Source: Holacanthus passer
Taxonomy: Eukaryota > Chordata > Actinopteri > Pomacanthidae
NCBI GenBank assembly: GCA_025331565.1
Contig: JAFREQ010000063.1
Span: 1,730,501 to 1,794,500 of the forward strand
Length of the DNA stretch: 64,000 bases
Reading direction: 5' to 3'
Shown: positions 1 through 13,385 of the stretch, piece by piece
How positions within the stretch are numbered: the first letter of the stretch is position 1
Layout of the letters: each line of letters begins with the position of its first letter
Notes under the pieces: generated by a model
What the model saw: the letters and a program-made list of their open reading frames with translations, nothing else
Database searches by the model: none
Told to the model about the DNA's origin: nothing
Program-made: the position numbers and the translations under genes

Positions 1-115
1 ATGTAATAATATAAGACACGAAAAAGCATAAAATCCACATATTTGAGAAACTGAAACCATCAAATGTGATATTTGACTGAGAAGATTAATCAATAATTAC
101 AATTGTTATTTTATC
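1..115 (+). repeat. Fish interspersed repeat family A (CTGCAACTAATGATT type), 3' fragment
   Basis: The stretch with 'atttgagaaactgaaaccat' followed by a 'gattaatcaataatta' tail resembles the 3' part of a repeat seen three more times in this window (3530-3690, 30069-30257, 46157-46385). I recognise the consensus as a common fish repeat from memory. The family name is not assigned. Confidence 0.5.
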
Positions 116-1236
116 TAACAATTATCTAATGTTTCAATACTAGTCATGGCATGAACATAATGTAAAAGCATTTTCTTTTACATGCATCATTATGACCACT
201 CTTACTCATGGTCAGTATTATTTCCAACAGCCTGTCTGTTGCAAACTACTTTAAAAACTTCCCAGTATTGAATGCTTCGTGTTAATTAAAACTGTTCCTC
301 GCAGTACTGTGCCATGTTTCTAGCGCATGTGATAAAAAAACATAATGAAGAGCTAAAGAAGACTGACACTGTGGAGTCACTACACTTGGATCTTCCATAA
401 ACACTTATCTACCTGTGTGCACCTGTACAGCCACATGCAAATGAATTCAACAACCCTGCAATAAACCTTTATTTGTTTGGTTTGCTGACACAATGTCAGA
501 CAGCGGCGCAAGAAATACTTCCTTATTTCACTATCTTTGATCTTACTGAGAAATTTTGGATAACTTCGCCATTTGGGCTCCAAATTGTTACTTGTTACTT
601 AAATGAAGAAGTTTAGAGGGGAAATGTTTCTTTGGTGAAACTGAAAACAACTCAAACACTAAAAACTATCCAAAAAGATTCTGGACCACTAAATCAAATC
701 AGTGGCTATTTTTGAAGCCAAAGTTACTGATCATGGTGTTTCTATCTATTATGTCCCCTTGAGGATAGAGACAAAAGAATGGAAGATGTATTTTGGGGAA
801 CTGTCAATATGTTTCTAATATTGTATCATAGTTTTATATTATTAGAAAGATGTTATCACACGCATGTGCCACATTATGTTGCAGATATCAGGTGTATGAT
901 TGAGGGATGCCATTTTTACCAATGTTTATTGAATGATATTTTGATTTCCACCAGTGAACTAGCAGTGTTATTCACATAGCTGATCCATGACATGCAGGTG
1001 GCAGGCTGCTTATGTTTATGCTCATGTCTGTATCATTCATGTTACCCAAACACACATTTCTACATCAATGGAAAGTTTTAAACATGTAAAGATTTCTTAT
1101 TTTTTGTGTGTTACAAAAAATCTTAGTCCTTTTCATTTATGTAAAAGCTCTTGTTTTATAACAGGAAGAGTTCATGTCAAGCAAAGTCAAGTAAAAGTTT
1201 GCCAACCTATCTTTTATTTTAATCTGTCTTTTGCAG
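1..1236. other. Non-coding sequence upstream of the first visible slc37a2 exon
   Basis: No exon could be supported here. It is either intron 1 of slc37a2 or its 5' flank. I looked for the short first coding exon expected for SLC37A2 (about 18-20 residues starting with Met and ending in a donor that leaves one base) and did not find a convincing one. The first 110 bases resemble the 3' part of a fish interspersed repeat (see separate entry). An octamer ATGCAAAT lies at 435-442. Confidence 0.5.
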
Positions 1237-4200
1237 GTATCGCAGTTTCATTCTCTTCCTCACCTTTCTCTTCTACACGGCCTACCATCTGTCACGGAAG
1301 CCTATCAGCATTGTTAAGGTGACTGGGACAATTCATTCCCATTTTAACTACAGTTTTACAGGGGTTTTGCAGGAACGTGTCAAGTTTGTGTCATGGGTCA
1401 AGTGCTGACTAACTACAGTTAACCTAAATAACTTAAAATGAAGTATGGAATCAAGAAATCCAGTTCTGAGAGTCCCAGGTAGCTTCAATAGATTTTGAGT
1501 TTATACACAAGTCTTTCCCTAACTTCATTAAAGGACACAAGAGAATCAGAAAGCAGATAAATGAGTGGATGAAAACACTGTGCGAATTTCTTATTCAGAC
1601 AACTGGACAAAATCTTATAGAGCCATTCAAGTCATTTGTTATCTCTCAAGTTTCAATTAAATGATCACATAGCAGATATTTCTGGAATTAAAACCTCAGA
1701 CCTCAGTCATGTTACCACAGAGCAGAAAAGAAGAAAAAAACAACTGCTTTAAATAATTTGATCAAAAAAATAACCTAAATGCAACCACGGTCGGAAATTT
1801 CAGTCTCATGCAAAATCACCTAAACTCCGACCAGATACACCAGTTGGACAAGCTCATAACACTTGAGGAGATTCATCTGGAGGCTCAGAGGAAGCTCTGT
1901 TAAATATGGAAAAGGAGGAATTCCCTGCTTTGCAACTAGGCCCCTCAATCGTACACATGACGAATACATCTTTTAAGAAAGGATTATTTTCGCCTAGTTC
2001 ACATATTGGATTAAGTTCTTTACTGCTAAACGCTGATGCTCTACATACGTAAAGTTAATGGCGAATGTTCTGGATCTGTATATGTTGCTCCTTATCATAA
2101 TCTAATCATAATGGGGGTTTTTACGTCAAAAACACACATGCTACAGATAGGGTTGCACTCACAAGTTCCTGCAACCCCTGTATAATAACACAAATATCTA
2201 AGCATCAACCAATGACTTTATGAGAACTGAGCACATTCCTTTGTCTGCATGTAGCCTATCTAGAAGTGTATTCTGCTGTGTCACCCGCTTGCTTCTGTGT
2301 TTTTCTCTCTGATACTCAGAGTCAGCTGCACAGGAACTGCTCCTCCGTCATTCAGCCAGTAGACGTTAACGTGACCAATAATGTTACCTGGTGTGACTGG
2401 GCGCCCTTTGGTAAGTCCTTTACATGTTGTCATCTATAGTCAAATTGGACACTCCACTACTGAGTAGATGATAGAACAACCAGAATTGTAAAAGATGACA
2501 TGGTAATAATTTCCTCTGTGTCGTCTCTCTAGACCAGGACAACTATCAGACGCTGTTTGGGGTCTTGGATAACTGCTTCCTGGTTGCCTATGCCATCGGC
2601 ATGTTTATCAGGTTTGTGTGGACTGTTGCTGGAAGTCCTTGATAAGTTTTTGTCTGTGTGTGTGTTATTTTCAGTCATATTTATTTCTTGTGTTCTCAGT
2701 GGGATATTTGGAGAGCGCCTGCCTCTGCGGTACTACCTGAGTGTCGGGATGCTGATGAGTGGATTGTTCACGTGTCTGTTTGGCCTCGGCTTCTACTGGA
2801 ACATCCACTCATTAGGCTACTACGGCTTCATCCAGGTGAATTATGCACTTTTTGTGTTTTTGTGCAGATCTCATTCACTCTCTGAGAGAAATCAAATACT
2901 TAATAACCAAAACGTTAAACTATATTCTGTTAACAGTGTAAATAGAGTTGTTGTTGAGTGTTCATTTGTGACCCTAAAGATGTGCATATCAATTTAGAAG
3001 TGACATTTTGAAATGGATCAAACTTTTTAACCTTGTACACAATAAGAAAGCTTTGAATGGTGATAAACAACCTCTCATTCAATTTGGCAGGCAGAACTAC
3101 TCCATATAACAAAATTGCATTTAGGGCAGAAAGAGGGAAGCACAGAGATCAGATGAGCTGTTCATCGCTGACTCATCACCAAATGTTCAGCCTGTCAAAC
3201 ACAGTAGCTAGACTTTATTGGCTGCTCGACTCTCAAGAAAATGTTGTTCCCAATGGGAATGCACACTCAGTACCTTGGTACAAATGAAGGAATTGTCCGA
3301 GAGTTTTGTTTCACTTCAGTTTTTTTTAAATGTCCCTGGACTGGACTTGAACTGGTAATAACCACACCTCTGAACTGAAAATCAAACTGTACTGTTTCTG
3401 TGACTCAATGATGGGAATCAAGCTCAGACTTCTCAGCCTGCACAATCAGATTTTAGTTCTGCAAGAGTTGGAGAAACCACAGTTTGATCACAGGCTACTT
3501 TTCCTTCCCGTGTAGTAAGGCTGCAGCCCAAGCTTGTTTTGTATTATCCGCAGTCCAAACCCAAAGATATTCAACATACAATGATTTAAAATAGAGAAAG
3601 GCAGAAAGTCATCATATTTGAGAGGCTGGAACAGAGAATAACATTTTTTCTTGATAAGTGGCTAAAACATTTATTATTAATAATTATTTTCTCTGCTCTT
3701 AAATTTGGAAACACTGTTAAAACTGCACTCGACTGGTCCAAAAGTCTTTAACGGTTCATGTGCAGTTGAATAGATAAAGACGTGTAGTTTGGTCATGAAT
3801 GCAATACTGTTGTAGCTCTGAAGTGTCAGATGAGCTGCACACCATCACATGACCCTCCCTGAAGTCAAATTCACAACCTTAGGGAAACTATAATTAGAAA
3901 TATTACTCATGCTGTATAGTAAATAATGAAAATAACTTACACTCATTAGATCTATAATGAGTTTGTAAGTTTGGCGTCTTTGACAAAATGCAATAACTGA
4001 AGCCTGAAAAAGACTGAGGCATCTCCATGCGGCTATCACAAAATCATTTATCGTATTGATTAACAACCTTTTTCCTCCATTCCAGGTGTGATCACTGTGA
4101 GCTCTATGGGTCAGTGCAGACCTTATTTATCATCTTTTTCCGTTCAAAAATGCAGAGATCTCATGGTGGCTTAGTCAGGCTTTACTCACACATGTCACAT

Positions 4201-7200
4201 GACTTACATCTGCATCATATGACTGCAGGAGTGTGTCTGGGCTTGTACAGGTTTGGTGTGGGAATGTTAAGAATCACCACTCACTGGTCTCCTCTCCTTC
4301 TCTTTATGTAGATGTTCGTATGGTTGTACCAAGGATTAAAGACTTTGATGCACAAAGTTAACACAGGCTGGTTTGTCCCTCTGTTTGCTTCATCCTGCAG
4401 GTCATGAACGGGCTGATGCAGACCACCGGTTGGCCCGCAGTGGTGGCTTGTGTCGGCAACTGGTTTGGAAAGGGGAAGTGAGTACTGCGTGATGTGCAAC
4501 TGGGTGTAGTCTTGCTGAGTGTGCAGTATTTGATGCTTTTTTTGTGGCTGACTGGTTCCCACATTTGTCACGTTTTGACAACACAGTGAAATCAGGCTTT
4601 GATTTGTCTCAGGCCACTAGCATCAAATCCACATCATGAATCTAAACTGCCTCTTAAAACTTGTCAAAGTAGAACTGCAAGTACTCAGACAATATGAGAA
4701 CACTTATAGTCACAGGAATGCCTGAATGGGTTCCACCCTTTCCAGTGCCTCGTCTACGCCCATGTTTACTTGCACTAAAGAAAACAGGCTTCTTAAAGAA
4801 AACGGCTCATACAGGAAATTAGACAAGAGCACTGTAATAACCTGGTTACTGTAAAAGCTGTGCTTTCATGAAGCTTGTCAGTATACAAGTACAAGTTTTA
4901 CATTTTGAGATACATTCAAAAATTATCTAAAATCATGATGATTTGATTTCATTCATATTTTTAACTTTTAAATTGTCAATCAGTTATTGATCAGGAAAAT
5001 ATTGTGATGAAACGATTGATATCAGCGTTGTGTGTGTGTTAAGTACAGAGCTGGAGTCATGACCTGGTTATCTACGCTTAGCATGAAGACTGAAAGCAGG
5101 GGAAACAGCTAACGTGGCTCTGTCCAAAGTTCACAAATACATCTACCAGCACCTCTAGTGATTGTGTGCAGCATCACAGATTCTTGTATTGAGGTTGCCA
5201 GGTTTGGTACCATTGTGACCATACAGAGACATTTGCCAAAACCAACTACACCTGGCACCCTGCAAATGCCAGACATAGTTGGTGTTTCCCCCTGCCTTTA
5301 GTGGTCAAGCTCAGCTAGGCTAAACATGTCTTGACTTCGGTGTTGTACTTTACAATCAGACATGAGATTGATCTTAATCAAATAAGCATATTTCCCAAAA
5401 TACTGAACTATTCCTTTAACGTGGCTCAAACCCATATTTCTGAAGCAATACCTTTAATTCTTGCTCACCAACAATAGCTGCAGCACTGTGAAGAGAACTG
5501 CTCATGGCCTTTGTGTGCTTGTGTTTTGATCATCAGGCGTGGGTTCATCATGGGTGTGTGGAACTCTCACACCTCAGTGGGAAACATCTTGGGGTCCCTC
5601 ATCGCAGGAGTCTTCGTCTCCTCTGCCTGGGGAATGTCCTTCATCGTCCCTGGACTCATCATCGCCTCCACTGGAATCCTGTGCTTCTTCTTCCTGGTTG
5701 AAAGTCAGTTTCTGTTCATCTGAGAAACCTTTTGACGAAATATGCGGTGTAGATTGAAAAAAATATTTATAAATCCAAAGAGTTTAATTTGGAGACTGAT
5801 GTTGTTCTTGTTTGTTATGCAAACTGTTTTCAGTTCCTGTAACTTTAAAGGTTTAAAGCCTACACTACCATTACCCTATTCAAAGTGAGCTGACTTTATC
5901 TCTTTCTGGCCCAGCGCCAGCGGTGACCTACTGAGTGTGATCACAAAGCAAAGTTCACCATGGTTCATGTTCTATGGGATGTTGTTTTCTAAAGGCTTCA
6001 AAAACAAGTAGTGCTTCAAAATAGCCTCACTTGTTGTGGCATGTTAACTGTCCTTTAAAGCACCATTTTTTTCACGTTAACCCAAATGCATCTCAGCAGC
6101 TGTTCCCTGCCTATTAACTCTGTCTTTATGGTGAGTTTAATGTCTGCTACAGGTGTCAGTAAAGGACACAACACTACACAAATTAGTCACTGTAGTTTTA
6201 ATGCAAGTAGAGAGGAGAGAATTGGTTGATGAAGAAAAAGTAGCACGAAAAAGGTTGATGGATAAAGAATGACAACAAGCTTATTTGCTTATAATTTTTA
6301 TTTCATTGATTAGTCATTCCCAGAGTCAGATAAAAAAAATTGTTAATTTTAGGTATGAGACATGTTTAGTCAACTTTGCAGAAAGACTGGAAGCTGGAAA
6401 ATTAGTTTTATCTACTTTGACATTTCTTGTCAAATCTAAATCTTGCTTTTAAGTTCTTATTTGTTGTAGATGAACTTTTCTGTGTTCCATCTTTTCCTCT
6501 TTCTTATTCAGAACCTGAAGATGTAAACTGCACTCCTCCTCAGCACCATGTGAGTTCAAACAGAAACATTCATCCTCCTAATTCATCCATGACAACACTG
6601 CTTGAACTCATCCACGTGTGTTTGTCTCTTAGAGCGATCAGGAGAGCGGTGAGACGGAGCCTCCCCTGCAGAACTCGTCCCACGCTGACAGAACCGTGTA
6701 CGGTGCCATCGCCACAGAGTCTGTGGAGGTTGTTGAGGAGCACACCGAGGCCATCAGCTTCTGTGGGGCGCTCAGTATACCTGTGAGTGGAAACTGTAGA
6801 AGTGTGATTCTGTTTTATTGAAGGTTCTGAATATTGGTACAGTTTTTTGGGTTTTTTTTTTTCGTTTTGGCGCCGTCTGGTGTTGGTATCAGGAATCACA
6901 CTGTGGCATCCAGATTGTTTAATTTTCACGAACAGAAACTTATACAATGAAAGATACTTCTTCGTCTTATTTACTTTTTTTTGATGGGATATTTCCTAGT
7001 TTAAATCATGCTTTTGATATTTTTTTAGGTAAATTTCCTGTACGGCTGCTTTGTAATGGAAGGCATTGAACATTTTTATATTCCACAATCAGCAACAGTG
7101 GAAAAAGTGTTGTTATGGTATCAGTGTTGGAAATGTTTTATATGATAATCAGCCTACTGACTTGTCAAACCATGGGATCAACTAGTTTGTGTTTATTTGC

Positions 7201-9701
7201 TTGTCTCATGTCTTTGGCTCTGTGTCAGTTAATTGTGAATTATACTTTCACTGTGATAATGAAAACATTGTGCCCTGATGAAAGGTTCCTCCTGTGGTTT
7301 TCATGGTGTTTTGTGTCTCGTGCAGGGAGTGGTGGAGTTCTCTTTATGTCTGCTGTTCGCCAAACTGGTCAGCTACACATTCCTGTACTGGCTTCCTCTC
7401 TACATATCAAATGTTGGTCAGTATTTACACACATGCTTTATCATGGCCAATGAGGAGAAGATAGTTTAAATAGTTTTATTCACATCATTTAATGTCATTT
7501 TCTTAAGTTAATTTTGATTTTTCATTTTCAGCACATTTTGAGGCCAAAGAGGCAGGAGACATGTCAACACTATTTGATGTAGGAGGAATCCTGGGTAAGC
7601 TTTGACTAATCAGTTATATCACTTGATCTGACTTTTTTTTTTTTTTAATTTTCCAACATTAGCTTATGACGGGAGAAATAGAAGGAAATACATCAACACA
7701 TCAAATGACTAACAGGACTGTTCCTTCCAGGCTTGATTGCTCATCCTTGATAACTTCAATATTGAAGTGTGAATTTTTATTTTGAAGTGTCTGAATTTAA
7801 CCAATCCAAACTGAACAACCTGATTTTTTGACATGACAGTCTGATGTTTTTAAATACTGGAAGACATGCTCTGACTGAATGTGCTCTGTGTCTACAGGAG
7901 GAATCATGGCGGGCCTTGTGTCTGACTACACTGGCGGGAGAGCGACAACTTGTTGTGTCATGCTGCTTGGTGCTGCCCCTATGGTGAGTGTCATCTAATT
8001 ATTTTTTGACAGCACGGTTGTCGACACATTAGCAAGATTACACTTTTAATCAGTGGCTCCTTGGCTTGATTCCAAAGGTCATATGTGTTGAAAGGAACAG
8101 GCTGATTTTATATGTTTTTCTCGAAAAGACCAAAACAAAATATCTTGTCATTATTGATGTCCAGATATCTAATGTTCACTACATGGCACCTGAGTGGCAA
8201 AAGTATGTGGCAGTAGGATGATATAACCATTTGTAACACAGCATAGGTTTCTCTAATCTGTTGTGATGAGTGGTAAATGAATGTGTGATGTCTGCTGATT
8301 GATTGTTTTGTTCATGTTCCAGCTATTCCTCTATAATTACATTGGACAAAGGAGCCTTGGTACTACAATCGGTAAGACTTCTTTACTGTATTTATTGTAC
8401 CTTCTTTTTCACGTTGGCTCATTCTGGGGGAAAAAGAAAACTGAGAAAAATTGAGTGATACATTGATTTTTAGGAAAAATCTTTCTCCATTAACAGTTTT
8501 TTTTCTCCATATGTAGGTATGCTGCTGTTGTGTGGAGGCCTTGTGAATGGACCGTACGCCCTCATCACTACTGCTGTATCTGCAGACCTGGTAAGACCTG
8601 AAGAATCATGAGAAACCCACTGTTTCCATAATCTGGTAATATGTCGTTGAAACAGATTAAAAATTTAAACAGCATTCTCTTGCATGATGTCTTTGTTGTA
8701 ACAGGGAACACATGAGAGTCTTAGAGGAAACTCCAGAGCTCTGTCAACAGTGACAGCAATTATTGACGGGACTGGTTCGATAGGTATGTACGGAGCATGT
8801 GAACTGTAGAGATCCAGCATCTTCATCATGATGTTATTGTGCATTACTCTTTAAGCTCCTCTAATTATTTTTGTAATATTAAAACCAACTCCATAGTTCC
8901 CTTCAGCTCTATGGTGCATTTTAGCTTCTTTGAGCTCATTGTTTTGTTTTTAAAACCCACAAACGCTGATCTCAACTTCATTTCCAGGCAAAGCTCTGAT
9001 GAACCCACTTCACATTACCTTCCTTTTTTAAATGCATTTAAAAGTCTAAAAAAACAGACAGGTTTCTGTGTATTGATGTTGTTGTGTTTTCTGCAGGAGC
9101 TGCATTAGGTCCTCTGTTAGCTGGTGTGATCTCTCCCACTGGCTGGAACAACGTCTTCTACATGCTCATCTCTGCCGACGTCTTAGCCTGCCTGGTCAGA
9201 AGCACCACTTTATATAGTCACAGACATCACTCTTTAATTTCTTACAGTACAACACAGAAAGGCTGTTTTATCATTACTGTTTACCTCAGTCATATTTTGA
9301 TTTATTGAAATGTCTTGAATGATGATGATGTTTTGTGAAGACACCTTGACTGATACATTGTTTGTTTGTTTTCAGTTTTTGTCCAGGCTTGTTTACAAGG
9401 AAGCTCAGGGTTGGTGTGGATTTACCCCTCGAGTCAGAGGGTGAGTATCACCAACAGCTGTGGATAATGAAACTGTTGCTATTTTTCAAAAATGTACCTT
9501 TATTTACATTTATTTCAGGAAGTCCTTCATTTAATGAATTAGGTGTTTTTCCTAAAATGTCAAACTATTCCATTAAACAAGGAATACAGTAAAGATAATA
9601 AACAAGGATACTGACCATTTGAATAATCTGAATAGTCAATCTCAAACCATCTTTAACTTTTTATTGATTCAATGTTTTATTCCAGGTTCAAAGAAATCTG
9701 A
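1237..9701 (+). CDS. slc37a2: Glucose-6-phosphate/phosphate exchanger SLC37A2 (5' partial)
   Basis: This encodes an ER-membrane MFS antiporter that exchanges sugar phosphate for inorganic phosphate. Coding exons: 1237-1318, 2320-2410, 2533-2611, 2700-2835, 4401-4477, 5537-5703, 6512-6549, 6633-6782, 7326-7416, 7532-7594, 7898-7983, 8323-8371, 8517-8590, 8705-8783, 9097-9194, 9376-9440 and 9686-9701 (stop TGA). All introns are GT-AG and phase is kept throughout, giving 479 codons. Human SLC37A2 is about 500 aa, so only a short first exon is missing. Family marks: TM1 with HLSRKPISIVK; a lumenal loop with sequons NCS and NVT; GNWFGKGKRGFIMG followed by WNSHTSVGN; a variable central loop after PEDVNC; then GVVEFSLCLLFAKLVSYTF, DVGGILGGIMAGLVSDY and GPYALITTAVSADLGTH. 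The protein ends FKEI, close to human YKEI. I chose SLC37A2 over SLC37A1 or A3 on the central loop and C-terminus. The large introns at 2836-4400 and 4478-5536 contain repeat fragments but no other gene. Confidence 0.93.
3530..3690 (+). repeat. Repeat family A fragment in slc37a2 intron
   Basis: The segment contains 'cagtccaaacccaaagatat', then 'catatttgagaggctggaac'. This is the 3' half of the same fish repeat found at 30069-30257 and 46157-46385. It lies in the 2836-4400 intron. Confidence 0.6.
5035..5422. repeat. Repeat family B, two oppositely oriented fragments
   Basis: The left part (about 5040-5175) reads forward, with 'acgcttagcatgaagactg' and 'ggctctgtccaaagttcaca' then 'ctaccagcacctctagtg'. 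The right part (about 5325-5422) is the reverse complement of the element's start, with 'gcatatttcccaaaatactg' then 'aactattccttta'. This fish repeat (tentatively a non-autonomous hAT-like element, from memory) recurs at 14022, 15365, 42780, 54625 and 58711. Confidence 0.6.
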
Positions 9702-9985
9702 AACACTCACACAATCAAACTGGGACCCAAACACACAAAAGAGGGAATCAATGCCGAAACCCACCTCATCGCACAGTGGACAACCTCTTTCCATTTAGGC
9801 TGAATGGAAACCAAGCCATCAGTGGAAGATTCAAGGCACTAAACTGAAGATTGAGGCCTTCTTCTTATTGTAAAACAAAGAGAAATATGCCTTTATAGAG
9901 ACAAAGTTTTTTTTATGACTAATCTACTCATTCTAAGTTGTTTTAATATTCTTTTATCATTAAAGTGTACATACTGTGCATTTTC
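9702..9985 (+). other. slc37a2: slc37a2 3' UTR with polyadenylation signal
   Basis: The stop codon is followed by about 260 bases without coding signal. An ATTAAA hexamer lies at 9959-9964, with T-rich and TG-containing sequence just after it. This is the simplest 3' end for slc37a2. Transcript data would be needed to exclude a longer 3' UTR. Confidence 0.55.
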
Positions 9986-10014
9986 TTAATTTTGTCTTTT
10001 TCTGTCTCCTTAGT

Positions 10015-10397
10015 TACTTCATCCTTGAGGTCAATAATATTTCACATGACAGTTTGGATGCCAAATTTTATATTTTAGATGATATTTAGTTGATCTATAT
10101 TGACAGTTGATAAGATTATGATCGGTACAGTTCAACATTAAAAAAATACAATTGTTGTCCTGCTCAGTTTTATCATTCAGAACAGAGATCAAGCAGTCCA
10201 ACGTTTTGGGAAACACAATTAAATCATAAGTTGTTGATAAGAATCGGATGAAAATAGCAAGAGTCCTGACATGTCTGAATAAAGCCTTAAAGAACATTTG
10301 TGTAACTGACACGTACGTCAGAGGGACAAAAAACCCATCATCTTAACAAAGAGATCAAGACAGCAATGTTAAGTATTCACTGTCTGAAAGGGGCTTT
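10015..10397 (+). mobile_element. Right end of a TIR DNA element (copy 2 of family E)
   Basis: Its last about 150 bases align by eye with the right end of the element at 31343-32104. Both carry 'catgtctgaataaagcc' or a close variant, then 'cagcaatgttaagtattc' or a close variant, and end in the tip TGTCTGAAAGGGGCT. No left tip was found, so this copy is probably 5' truncated or further decayed. Confidence 0.6.
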
Positions 10398-11135
10398 AGA
10401 TTGTCTGTCAGGTTTTACAGCCAAAGTTCAACTTCACTGACCTTTGACCTCTGAATACACTGATCTTTAGGAGGAACTCCAGCATTGACTGGGGGTGGAA
10501 ATTGTTGAAGGGGCCACATTTGAGTGCAAAGAAGAACAGTAGAAACAAGAAACAACAATTACAGAGAGAACCAGCTGAATTAAATTTTAAAACAAGAAAC
10601 ATTAGCTTCCTTTCACTTTTTCCTGTGTTTTATGTGAGCTCTTCATGGTCAATTTAATGTCATGTAGCCGTCAGCACAGGAAGCAGCAGTTGGATTTTAC
10701 TCTTTGCATCATTAAAAAGAAAGAAAACCAAACCCATGATACACATGACCATTCTCTGTTTAATGACAGTAAATGAAAGTTAATAAGGGTCCTTTGAGTT
10801 AGAGGTAAAACAAACGATTCCCTGAAAAGAGGATCATATGGCACAGTTTCCACTTAAGTACCTGCTGCAACATTATATAACATAATTATAGTGGATGGAT
10901 CTGATGGATGAGTTTCATACCACTGCAAAACATTTCTATAAAATAAAATATACAACAGACACACAAAAAACAGATTTTTTTTTTTTAAAAAGGTCACTAA
11001 ACAACCAAACAAACAAGAGTAGTCAGAAGTTGAGGTTTGAAGGCAGTTTTACAGAACAACAACCTACAGCAGGAAATAAGAGGCAAAGTAAACAGAAGCC
11101 CAACAGTAAGTCTCCAATAGAAGCTCCGGTTTGAA

Positions 11136-11150
11136 CCAGCAGAGGGCGAC
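11136..11150 (+). promoter_or_regulatory. CTCF-like core motif
   Basis: The 15-mer ccagcagagggcgac matches the vertebrate CTCF core (CCASYAGRKGGCRSY) except near its 3' end. It sits between the two convergent genes. This is a motif match only. Confidence 0.3.
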
Positions 11151-11199
11151 ATTTTCTCTCATCTTACGTCCAGATTAAAGGAAAAGTGATAATATGTGA

Positions 11200-11410
11200 T
11201 TCTCTTGTTCTTAATAAATCCCATGAAAACAGTAAAAACAACAGTTAATTAATTCTGTGTATCCAAAACCCGATGTATCTTATTCCTCTTTGCCATAAAG
11301 CTGCCACATTACACTTAGTCGTAGTTAGTTATAGTCGTACAAACAGACTGAGAGATGGACTATCACACTGTTGGTTTTGTTTTTTTCATGGGATTTGTTG
11401 ACAAAAACAA
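11200..11410. mobile_element. Small inverted-repeat element (MITE-like, family D)
   Basis: The left end has 'aaatcccatgaaaacag' at about 11216. The right end has its inverted counterpart, 'actgttggttttg' then 'catgggatttg' near 11369-11398. The interior includes 'cccgatgtatcttattcctc', related to interiors at 19160-19400 and 35140-35400. The paired ends and short size suggest a non-autonomous DNA transposon. No target-site duplication was confirmed. Confidence 0.55.
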
Positions 11411-13379
11411 GAATACATGACATTGCCAGCCTTTTCCTTCACCTCTGCAGGTAACAGCAAAGCAGTCACACTGCTGGCTGACAACAATGGAAAGAATAAA
11501 CTACATTTGTCTTACAATTCATAACCTGGTTCAACCTTTCAGACACTTAACCGAGGCAGGAGACATTTTATAGCATCTCTGAACTAAAGGCCTCAGCATG
11601 CTTCAAGCATCTGAAACCTCTTGTAAGACAACTGAATATGAGGACCGCGTTCAACAGTTTGTGTAACTTTTCTGCACTGCGCACAGCGATTGATGGAGCG
11701 ATTGACCAGGTTTGTGGTCATGTGACAGTAGGCAGAAGTGAATGCCCCGTTCACACGTACAGACACAAAATGGCAGGCTTCCTCTTGCCTCTCACGAGCA
11801 TGAAGCTTGTGGGTGTGTTCACCGTTAAACTGTTATCGTGATTGACTGGGGAAACCATTGATCAGGTTTTTCCTCATTTGTTTTAAGTGCTTTTGAGTAG
11901 AAAATAGCTTTTCCTGGAAGGAATTAAAACGATTGGTTGTGTCCAGGTTGCTGCTTCAGGACATAAGAGGCAATTTGCATACAGTTGAACCTTTCTCAAC
12001 TTCAGACTCGAGACGAAGGATGGTGAACCCTCGGGTTCCATTCCCAATGTGTTTGTATGTGTGAACAGAGCATAAACCTATCTCAAGCTCCCTTTTTCAC
12101 TTTTCACATCACATTTCCATGACTTTTTCTGTGTACAAATGGATGCAACACCATGATTGCATTTGAGGAGAGTGTGCACCATTGTCCACATTTTTACAGT
12201 TCATCACATCAAGACTACAAAGCCAGACAAAAGATACAGATATTCTTGGAGAGACAAGAGGCCAATAGGAGGCTATAACAGCAGACTCTTTTTCCTGCCA
12301 TTGAGGTTGGCCATTCAGAACAGCTCTAAACAGACGACACATCATGCAAACTACACATGAACTAAGGCCCAGGTTCACTCAAAGTTTGCTTTAAGCATCT
12401 GAAAACTAGGTTTCAAATCTTTAGTATTTCTATAAGTTAATAAGTAAAATCAGCAAGAATCCAAGTTTAAGTTCAGTTTAATACTAAAAAACAAAAGCTA
12501 ATCTGCTTCATAAGACATGTGGATGTGATAAGATTTGAATGACAGCAAACAACCACAAAACTGTCATCCCATTTTGACTGAAATTCCCCACGTCCTTCAA
12601 ACCAGTGGAGAAAAAAAGGACAAAAACACAAATACCAAATAACCAGAACAGCGTGTTCAGGGCCTTTAAAGTGTGATATAATTGCGGTTTGTTACATCTT
12701 GGGTCTTATTTTTGTAGTTTTATCCATCATTCCTATCAGTAACTGTGTTTCCACCACAGGGACTATCTGTATGCTTCCACTGCAGGGATCATGGTCAGCA
12801 TTTTATTTCAGCCACCATTTTAAAAAACAAATCTGCAGCCTCAAACCAGTTTGCTTTTTGGCCATTGTGCTTCAACACAGATAGATATGACAGACGACTA
12901 AGTCCAGGCCTTAGTCAACAGCTGTCGTCAGCAGATTAATTTGCTTAAATTTTGCAGGTCTTCAGACTGTGATGGAAACACAGACAGGCTGTAGGAACCC
13001 TTTAATGCTTGAAAGGTAGGACTAAAATTTCTGAATTTCTAAACTTTGGGTGGAAAGGCAGCAAGTGATAATAACCTGTACTCACCAAGTTCATTGCTGA
13101 GATGTGGGAACATACAGCAACATCGCTAAAAAAAGAAGTGAGACAGGTCAAAAAAACGTGAGCAGATGATCAAACAGGTTGTGAACGAACCCTCAGGTTA
13201 GTCTTATTTTGAAAGAGTAGATAAATAGTAAATGATGGGCATAACTGCAAAAATAAAGACCCAAGCTTTCAAAGCAAAACCAAATCAAAAGCTGTTCTGT
13301 GAATATGAGGGGTTTTTTTGGACCAATCATAAACGTTCATGATGAAAGTTATATTTAATCCCTTTGTTTTGACTGCATA

Positions 13380-13385
13380 TTTATT
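13380..13385 (-). terminator. pou2f3: Candidate pou2f3 polyadenylation signal
   Basis: TTTATT on the plus strand reads AATAAA on the gene strand, about 490 bases past the stop codon. Downstream GU-richness is weak, so this is only one possible 3' end. Confidence 0.25.
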
